Below are positions 8,165-13,770 of a DNA stretch of 31,019 nucleotides, piece by piece. Location of the stretch: positions 1 through 31,019 of the forward strand of contig DEJE01000004.1 in assembly GCA_002353205.1 (NCBI GenBank). The letters are read 5' to 3'. The translations under genes were made by a program, and so were the position numbers. Below the pieces are notes generated by a model. The model did not search any database. It saw only the letters and a program-made list of their open reading frames with translations, and was not told where the DNA came from. How positions within the stretch are numbered: position 1 is the first letter of the stretch; each line of letters opens with the position of its first letter. The stretch comes from Prevotella sp. UBA2756. Its GTDB lineage: Bacteria > Bacteroidota > Bacteroidia > Bacteroidales > Bacteroidaceae.

Positions 8165-9601
8165 ATGAAACCACGTTGGATAACGCTCATACTGGTATCT
8201 ACCGTCATGATGATGGGGTACGTGTTCTGGGACATTGCGTCGCCCATCTCCACCACATTGAAAGCACCTATAGAAGAAGGCGGAATGGCCTGGACTTCGG
8301 TGGAGTACGGATTCTACGCAGGCAGCTATAGCATCTTCAACATCTTCATGCTCATGCTGTTCTTCGGAGGCGTTATTCTCGACTACATGGGAATCAGGTT
8401 CACGGGCATCCTCGCCACCTCGATGATGCTTCTCGGAGCGGCGGTGAACTACTACGCGCTAATGGCCATCTCACCCGAATCTCAAGTGCACATCGGCTTC
8501 ACTCTCTTCGGGCTCATTCCCGGTCAGATGAAGCTTCAGGTGCTGATAGCCGCGATAGGTTTCGGACTGTTCGGAGTGGGTTGCGACATTACGGGCATCA
8601 CCGTTTCGAAGATTGTCACGAAGTGGTTTACCGGACATGAACTGGCATCGGCTATGGGATTACAAGTTGCCATGGCCCGGTTGGGAACGGCCTCCGCTAT
8701 CAGTTTTTCGCCACTCATTGCCAACTCGTTCGGAATCTCTGCCTCTGTCCTTGCAGGAGTGGTATTGCTGCTCATCGGTTTCATGCTGTTCCTGGTCTAT
8801 GTGTTCATGGACAAGAAGCGCGATGAAGCCGTTTTGTCCAAACACGACACGGCCCTCGACCTCGAATATCGTGGAACGGATTCAAACGACGGCGACCGAC
8901 AAGCTCCCGTCGTACAAAAGACTGATACAAAAGAACCGAACGACGATTTCTCGTTCCGCGACTTCCTTTTCATCCTGCGCAACCCCGGCTTTTGGCTCAT
9001 TGCCTTCCTTTGCGTGTTCTTCTACAGTAGTATGAGGCCTTTCATGAAGTTTGCCACCGACATTCTCATCAACAAATACGGCGTGGCCGAAACCACCGCG
9101 GGCTGGATTGTCTCTATACTTCCCTACGGCACCATCGTGCTTACTCCCCTGTTCGGTTCCATCTACGACAAGATCGGGCGCGGCGCAACGCTGATGCTCA
9201 TTGGAAGTTCCATCGTCACGGCGTGCCACCTGTTCATGTCACTCCCCATAGCTTCCGCTCCATGGATGGCAGCCATCATCATGCTGCTCCACGGCGTTGC
9301 TTTCTCCATCGTGCCGAGCGCCCTTTGGCCCAGTGTGCCGAAGATAGTGCCGTTGAAGCAGCTGGGAACGGCCTATTCCATCATCTACTACGTACAGAAC
9401 ATCGGGCTCATGGTCGTCCCTATCTATATCGGAATGCTTATCGATGACAGCAATGCGTCCTCCAACGGCTGCTCACTGCCCATGCTGTCGTTCACTCTCC
9501 TGGGAGTTGCGGCCGTCATTATCTGCCTTGCCTTGATTGCTCTCGACAGGAAGAAGGACTTCGGTCTTGAGCGACCCAACATCAAGAAGTCGTCCAAATG
9601 A
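8165..9601 (+). CDS. MFS transporter, MFSD1-like (second of tandem pair)
   Basis: This 478-residue twelve-helix carrier is a clear paralogue of the gene upstream. The shared blocks are GGVILDYMGIRFTGIL, WFTGHELASAMGLQVAMARLGT, ALWPSVPKIVPLKQLGTAYS with YYVQNIG, and the C-terminal DFGLERPNIK. The acidic residue of the putative dipeptide-binding pair is Asp141 here rather than Glu, again 31 residues before Arg172. The protein lacks the extra loop between early helices that makes the first copy longer, and has a hydrophilic central loop at about 220-260. Its stop codon overlaps the start of the radical SAM gene. The Glu/Asp difference hints at divided substrate preference (inference). Confidence 0.88.
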   Translation: MKPRWITLILVSTVMMMGYVFWDIASPISTTLKAPIEEGGMAWTSVEYGFYAGSYSIFNIFMLMLFFGGVILDYMGIRFTGILATSMMLLGAAVNYYALMAISPESQVHIGFTLFGLIPGQMKLQVLIAAIGFGLFGVGCDITGITVSKIVTKWFTGHELASAMGLQVAMARLGTASAISFSPLIANSFGISASVLAGVVLLLIGFMLFLVYVFMDKKRDEAVLSKHDTALDLEYRGTDSNDGDRQAPVVQKTDTKEPNDDFSFRDFLFILRNPGFWLIAFLCVFFYSSMRPFMKFATDILINKYGVAETTAGWIVSILPYGTIVLTPLFGSIYDKIGRGATLMLIGSSIVTACHLFMSLPIASAPWMAAIIMLLHGVAFSIVPSALWPSVPKIVPLKQLGTAYSIIYYVQNIGLMVVPIYIGMLIDDSNASSNGCSLPMLSFTLLGVAAVIICLALIALDRKKDFGLERPNIKKSSK

Positions 9602-10536
9602 GCCCGACCGAACCATTCTTCAGCTACTCCGAATGGCTCAAGCACCGTTTCAGCGGCAAGTTGCAAAAGCTGCCTATCGATGCTGGCTTCACCTGTCCCA
9701 ACCGCGACGGAACAAAGGCAACGGGCGGATGTGTCTTTTGCAACAACAAGGCCTTCAACACATCGTATTGCGACTCTTCCCACTCGATATCAAGACAGAT
9801 CGAGAACGGCAAAAAGTTCTACGCCGACAAGTATCCCGACATGAAATACCTGGCATATTTCCAGGCTTATTCGAACACCTACGCTCCCGTTGAAGTCCTC
9901 AGACAACGTTTTGAGGAAGCACTTGCCGCCGAAGATGTCGTCGGCATCATCATTGCCACACGTCCCGACTGCGTCAACGAAGAGATACTCGACTACATTG
10001 GCACGCTTAGCACCCGGTCGTTTGTCATGATGGAATATGGAATAGAGTCAACCTTCGATTCAACCCTGCGGCGAATCAACCGTGGTCACGACTTCGCATG
10101 CACCGTCAACGCTATGAACGAGACGGCCCGACGCAGAATCATCACCTGCGGGCACACCATTCTCGGCCTCCCGGGCGAAGACGAACACATGATGTTGGAA
10201 CAAGCGAGAGCCTTGTCGCAACTTCCGATAGACGTATTGAAAATCCATCAGCTTCAGATCATCAGGGGGACGACGCTGGCCAACGAATTTTCAAGTGGCC
10301 TTGTCGCCTATCCCTTTGCCGACGTGGAAGCCTACATCAGCCTACTCGTCTCGTTCATAAGAAGGCTTCGCCCCACGATAGCTCTCGAACGTTTTGTTTC
10401 ACAATGCCCCAATGGCCTACTCATAGCTCCCAAATGGGGAGTGAAGAACCAGCTTTTCAACCAACGTTTGAAGGAAAACATGCAACGGAACGGATACCGT
10501 CAGGGTGATCTGTATGATTCACAAATGAAAGGATGA
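9598..10536 (+). CDS. TIGR01212-type radical SAM protein (YhcC/YtqA family)
   Basis: The 312-residue protein carries the unusual cluster motif of this family, CPNRDGTKATGGCVFC, in which the first Cys is separated by ten or so residues from the CxxC pair, unlike CxxxCxxC. The early FSYSEWLKHRF and LPIDAGFTCPNRDG blocks and the ARRRIITCGHTILGLPGED region are typical of E. coli YhcC and B. subtilis YtqA. YtqA has been linked to wobble-uridine modification of tRNA, from memory, but the role of this copy is inferred. It is cytoplasmic. The ATG overlaps the TGA of the upstream MFS gene by four bases (ATGA), implying translational coupling, although no functional link with transport is obvious. Confidence 0.9.
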   Translation: MSPTEPFFSYSEWLKHRFSGKLQKLPIDAGFTCPNRDGTKATGGCVFCNNKAFNTSYCDSSHSISRQIENGKKFYADKYPDMKYLAYFQAYSNTYAPVEVLRQRFEEALAAEDVVGIIIATRPDCVNEEILDYIGTLSTRSFVMMEYGIESTFDSTLRRINRGHDFACTVNAMNETARRRIITCGHTILGLPGEDEHMMLEQARALSQLPIDVLKIHQLQIIRGTTLANEFSSGLVAYPFADVEAYISLLVSFIRRLRPTIALERFVSQCPNGLLIAPKWGVKNQLFNQRLKENMQRNGYRQGDLYDSQMKG

Positions 10537-10563
10537 GCCACAACGAAAGCTCACGAAGGGTTA

Positions 10564-11382
10564 TTACTTTCTAATCAGCGAATAGTCTTCCAGTTTCAAA
10601 AGCTCTTCGATTGTAAATGAAGGATGCGTCACCATGTAAGTGTCAATCATATTCACGTATTCCGTCTTGAAGAACTTCTTGCCAATGGCGAAATTCGTTA
10701 TCCACATCACCTTTCCCATATGCAAGTCGCGCTCCTCCTGGCTCCTCGACTCAAAGCCTTTCATGGGATAAAGACTGACGAGATAGAAACAAAGACAATC
10801 GGGAACGATGTTGTCGCGGTTCATAGAGGCTCGTTGAAGCTCACTATAATATTTTTTGTAGATCTCATAATCCTTGCCCAGGTACTTGTCGAGCGAGATG
10901 CCGACGGTGCCGTCGCCAATCACAATGCTTTGGTCGAGGGCCGTTATTTGTGCATAGACGATGGGCAAAGGAATATCGGGGATGTGCTGCTGAAGCTTGG
11001 TGAAGGCGGCATCGAGCAGCAAGTTGATGTCGTCCATGTTGGCATATTGAGCCTCGGCATCGCTGATGATGGTCTGAAGCGTGGGGTTCTGGAAGAAAGC
11101 CAGGAAGCGGTTGTTGATCTCGTGGTCGTCGATAGCCCCCAACTTGAGCACATTCTCTATCAGCGTGCGCGTCTCCATCGGATAGTCGGTCTCCATTTGC
11201 TGAAGAGCGGAGAAATCGCCTGTAGTCAGATACAGGCTTTCTATGCGGTCATAGCGTTGCACATACACCTGCTTTGTCTCTTCCGTCTCTGAAAGCGACT
11301 TCAGTCTCCACTCGCACGAGGTCATGCTTGACATCAGTAGAAACAAGAAACAAATATGCTTGCAAAAGGTTCTTATATGCAA
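10564..11382 (-). CDS. GldB-like lipoprotein
   Basis: The 272-residue product begins with a lipoprotein signal: a hydrophobic stretch (CFLFLLMSSMTS) followed by Cys23, so it should be anchored in the envelope. The rest is soluble. Sequence blocks such as SLDKYLGKDYEIYKKYY, the PYP-like YPMETRT segment and the late GKVMWITNFAIGKKFF block resemble GldB of the gliding motility set, which is essential in Flavobacterium and also occurs in non-gliding Bacteroidetes. No other gld gene is near. The gene is convergent with the radical SAM gene (27 bases apart) and divergent from the DUF4861-like gene. It has its own promoter at 11403-11434. Confidence 0.75.
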   Translation of the reverse strand: MHIRTFCKHICFLFLLMSSMTSCEWRLKSLSETEETKQVYVQRYDRIESLYLTTGDFSALQQMETDYPMETRTLIENVLKLGAIDDHEINNRFLAFFQNPTLQTIISDAEAQYANMDDINLLLDAAFTKLQQHIPDIPLPIVYAQITALDQSIVIGDGTVGISLDKYLGKDYEIYKKYYSELQRASMNRDNIVPDCLCFYLVSLYPMKGFESRSQEERDLHMGKVMWITNFAIGKKFFKTEYVNMIDTYMVTHPSFTIEELLKLEDYSLIRK

Positions 11383-11402
11383 AAGAATTTAAAATACGGG
11401 TG

Positions 11403-11434
11403 CAAATTTACTAAAAAATATTTTATCAAGCAAA
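11403..11434 (-). promoter_or_regulatory. Promoter of the GldB-like gene
   Basis: Read on the minus strand, this is TTTG (11434-11431), 20 bases, then TAAATTTG followed by CA (11410-11403). It is a full match to the Bacteroidetes consensus. Transcription should start near 11396, about 14 nt before the start codon. Confidence 0.85.
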
Positions 11435-11483
11435 TTTTAAGCTAAAAATAATTAAACCAACGCCTATTTTCCACTTCTTTCAC

Positions 11484-11491
11484 TAACTTTG
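11484..11491 (+). promoter_or_regulatory. Possible -7 element of the DUF4861-like gene
   Basis: TAACTTTG fits the -7 consensus TAnnTTTG and lies 29 bases before the ATG. No TTTG-like -33 box is found at the expected distance (around 11460), so the promoter is weak or needs an activator. Confidence 0.45.
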
Positions 11492-11520
11492 TACTTATAA
11501 TGTGCTAAAACAACAAACAG

Positions 11521-12750
11521 ATGAAGAAACTCATTGCCTTGATATTGATGTCGTCGTGCGCCGTCAATATTTCTGCCCAGCGCAACCTTACTGTCACCGT
11601 GAGCAATCCTACGTCGGCCATGCGCGCCGATGCACCCGTAGTTGTCGACCTGAAAGAAGCGGGAACAACGGTGAAATCGGCCTTGGTGAAACTCAACGGC
11701 GTAGAGATACCATGCCAGCTCGACGATCTCGATGGCGATAACGTCAACGATGAGCTCTGCTTCCTGGCCAACGTGAAAGGACATGAGAAGCAGACATTCA
11801 CCATTTCTCTCTCCCAACAAGGCAAACCACGGGAATATCCCGCCAGGACGTTTGCCGAACTGATGCTCCGCAATCCCAAAGTGACGATTAAGAACAAGCA
11901 CGACATCTTCTTGCACGAGCTAACCGTTGAGCGAGGCGTGAACCCCTACTCCATCGTTCACCATCATGGCGTGGCTTTCGAGAGCGAACTTATCGCCATG
12001 CGAATCTATTTCGACCACAGGCAGACGGTAGACCTCTACGGAAAGAAGCACAAAGCCCTTGAAATCAAGGACACGCAGTTCTATCCCGACGAGCAACAGC
12101 TGACGCAAGGCTACGGCGACGACGTGCTCTGGTGCGGAACGAGCTTTGGACTGGGAGCACTTCGCGGATGGAACGGTCAGGACCAGACCATGCTCGAAGA
12201 CGTGGAATACCGCACACAGCGCGTCATCAGCAAAGGTCCCGTCAGAACCATCGTCGAACTGGTGGACGACCAGTGGATTCCCAAGGAGGGAATGGCGCCC
12301 GTCGACATGCAAACGCGCTATACCGTCTATGGGGGCCACCGCGATTGCTCCGTCGACATTGCCTTCGACCGCCCCGTACCAGAATATCTCTTCGCCACCG
12401 GACTGGTGAACGTCGAGGGTTCAAGCGAGTTCACCGACAAGAAGGGGCTCCGAGGTTGCTGGGGAAGCGCCTATGCCGTGTCGGGGAAAGACACGCTCAC
12501 CCACCCCAAAGAGACGGTTGGCCTTGGCATCCGCATCCCCAGGCGCCACATCGTCAGCGAAGAGAAAGCCAATCCGGTCAACTATGGTTACGTGGTCAAC
12601 ACGAAGACCGACAAGATTCACTACGACATCGTATACTGCAGCGACAAGGAAGACTTCGGATTCCACTCTGCCAACGACTGGTACGCCTATCTGAAGAAGT
12701 GGAAAAAAGAACTTGAAGAACCGATAGTCGTTCAAATAGCATGGCAATAG
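11521..12750 (+). CDS. Secreted DUF4861-like protein
   Basis: The 409-residue product has a signal peptide (MKKLIALILMSSCAVNISAQ) and no other membrane segment, so it is periplasmic or exported. The body looks beta-rich. It opens with a region like a beta-sandwich (NLTVTVSNPTSAMRADAPVV, then DLDGDNVNDELCFLANV). A larger domain follows with LHELTVERGVNPYSI...HHHGVAFESELIAMRIYFDHRQTVDLYGKK and a late LGIRIPRRHI block. I recognise this as DUF4861, found in Bacteroidetes, often in polysaccharide utilisation contexts. No SusC/SusD or glycoside hydrolase gene is nearby. The role is unknown; a carbohydrate-related function is inference only. The gene is monocistronic, ending at a strong terminator. 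Confidence 0.75.
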   Translation: MKKLIALILMSSCAVNISAQRNLTVTVSNPTSAMRADAPVVVDLKEAGTTVKSALVKLNGVEIPCQLDDLDGDNVNDELCFLANVKGHEKQTFTISLSQQGKPREYPARTFAELMLRNPKVTIKNKHDIFLHELTVERGVNPYSIVHHHGVAFESELIAMRIYFDHRQTVDLYGKKHKALEIKDTQFYPDEQQLTQGYGDDVLWCGTSFGLGALRGWNGQDQTMLEDVEYRTQRVISKGPVRTIVELVDDQWIPKEGMAPVDMQTRYTVYGGHRDCSVDIAFDRPVPEYLFATGLVNVEGSSEFTDKKGLRGCWGSAYAVSGKDTLTHPKETVGLGIRIPRRHIVSEEKANPVNYGYVVNTKTDKIHYDIVYCSDKEDFGFHSANDWYAYLKKWKKELEEPIVVQIAWQ

Positions 12751-12769
12751 AGGCTCCATTCCTTCATCC

Positions 12770-12808
12770 GACCATTCCCTTCTGGTGTGAAAGGAATGGT
12801 CGTTTTTC
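12770..12808 (+). terminator. Rho-independent terminator after the DUF4861-like gene
   Basis: The nine-base stem GACCATTCC (12770-12778) pairs with GGAATGGTC (12793-12801), followed at once by a T run (12803-12807). It lies 20 bases after the stop codon. Confidence 0.9.
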
Positions 12809-12959
12809 TTCTCACAACTCATTGACATGGATAAGAGATAGGTAGTGCCTTGCGAAAGCTGTCTTTTTGATGTGTAAAACAGCTCATTTTGCGAAATGAA
12901 ATGGCTCGTTTTGCAGGGTAAAAGAAATCGTTTTCTGACAGTTTTCGAACAAGAATGCC

Positions 12960-12988
12960 TTGCATGTCGTTTTTTTTGTGTATTTTTG
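12960..12988 (+). promoter_or_regulatory. Promoter of the PKD/T9SS-domain gene and probably uvrA
   Basis: The -7 element TATTTTTG followed by CA (12981-12988) fits the consensus. A reduced -33 box, TTG (12960-12962, in CTTG), lies 18 bases upstream. The predicted start of transcription is near 12995, just upstream of the first ATG at 13008. Confidence 0.7.
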
Positions 12989-13007
12989 CAAATAAATTGA
13001 GCAGGTT

Positions 13008-13757
13008 ATGCGTTATATTCACATGGAAAGGAAGTCAATACTATACATGAAAACCCTCTGGGTCCTCATGCTCATGGTCTCTCCTTGTGCGGCAGAAGCA
13101 CAAGGTGAAACACCGAGCATCAGACCTACTGCTGTTTATACAACCATCGACGGCGAACAAGAAGAGAGTACGCAATTCTCAGGATCAGCACCCCTAAAAG
13201 GCTCGTTCACGGCTAATCCCGAGAACGAGGGCGGCTGGTCGGCTACATACGAATGGCGGTTCAGGCTGGAAGGCGAAGAAGAGGACTACCTGACGCGCTA
13301 CGAGCAAGACACCGAGTACACATTCACTCAGGCCGGAAGCCATTCCATCAGGCTCTACGCCACGTTCGTGCAGGGAAACGACACAGTGTCCTACACCGAT
13401 GAGTATTGGGCAGGGCAGGAACCGCTCCGTGTGACCATCAGCGAGAGCAGTCTGAAGATGCCTAACGCCTTCTCGCCCAACGGCGACGACCGCAACGACA
13501 TCTACAAGGCAAAGAAAGGCTGGCAAAGTTTGGTGGAGTTCAAGGCTACCATCTACAATCGCTGGGGGCAGAAGCTCTTCGAGTGGACCGACCCGAACGA
13601 AGGCTGGGACGGAACTTACCATGGGCACCCCGTCAAGGAGGGTGTCTATTTCGTTGTCGTCAACGCGAAAGGTGCCGACGGAGTGGATTATCACATCCGA
13701 CGCGACGTGAATCTTCTCCGCGGATATACCGAAACGGAAAACATGACAGGCAATTAG
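13008..13757 (+). CDS. Small secreted protein with PKD-like and T9SS type-B sorting domains
   Basis: The 249-residue product has a signal peptide (hydrophobic TLWVLMLMVSPCAAEAQ). Two in-frame ATGs at 13023 and 13047 are alternative starts; the one at 13047 gives the tidiest signal peptide (MKTLWVLMLMV). Residues about 35-145 look like a PKD-type beta-sandwich (ATYEWRFRLEGEEE, AGSHSIRLYATF). Residues about 155-240 are a classic gliding-motility-associated C-terminal domain: MPNAFSPNGDDRNDIY, then IYNRWGQKLFEW and the GWDGTYHG...VKEGVYFVVV blocks. In Bacteroidetes such domains direct type IX secretion. Apart from the sorting domain there is little cargo, so it may be a structural or adhesive surface piece (inference). 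uvrA starts 13 bases later. Confidence 0.85.
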   Translation: MRYIHMERKSILYMKTLWVLMLMVSPCAAEAQGETPSIRPTAVYTTIDGEQEESTQFSGSAPLKGSFTANPENEGGWSATYEWRFRLEGEEEDYLTRYEQDTEYTFTQAGSHSIRLYATFVQGNDTVSYTDEYWAGQEPLRVTISESSLKMPNAFSPNGDDRNDIYKAKKGWQSLVEFKATIYNRWGQKLFEWTDPNEGWDGTYHGHPVKEGVYFVVVNAKGADGVDYHIRRDVNLLRGYTETENMTGN

Positions 13758-13761
13758 GAGG
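13756..13761 (+). promoter_or_regulatory. Canonical Shine-Dalgarno before uvrA
   Basis: A perfect AGGAGG lies nine bases before the uvrA ATG and overlaps the stop codon of the upstream gene. This is notable because most genes in the window lack any such site, as is usual in Bacteroidetes. Confidence 0.7.
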
Positions 13762-13770
13762 ATCGGGTCG

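Noticed and set aside
9598..9601. Overlap of the MFS and radical SAM genes as a gene fusion or frameshift
   Set aside because: The ATGA overlap is a normal coupling arrangement and both proteins are complete.
12857..12884. Hairpin AGCTGT/ACAGCT as a second terminator before the PKD/T9SS gene
   Set aside because: The stem is only six bases with a 16-base loop and no T run after it; the strong terminator at 12770-12808 already accounts for termination.
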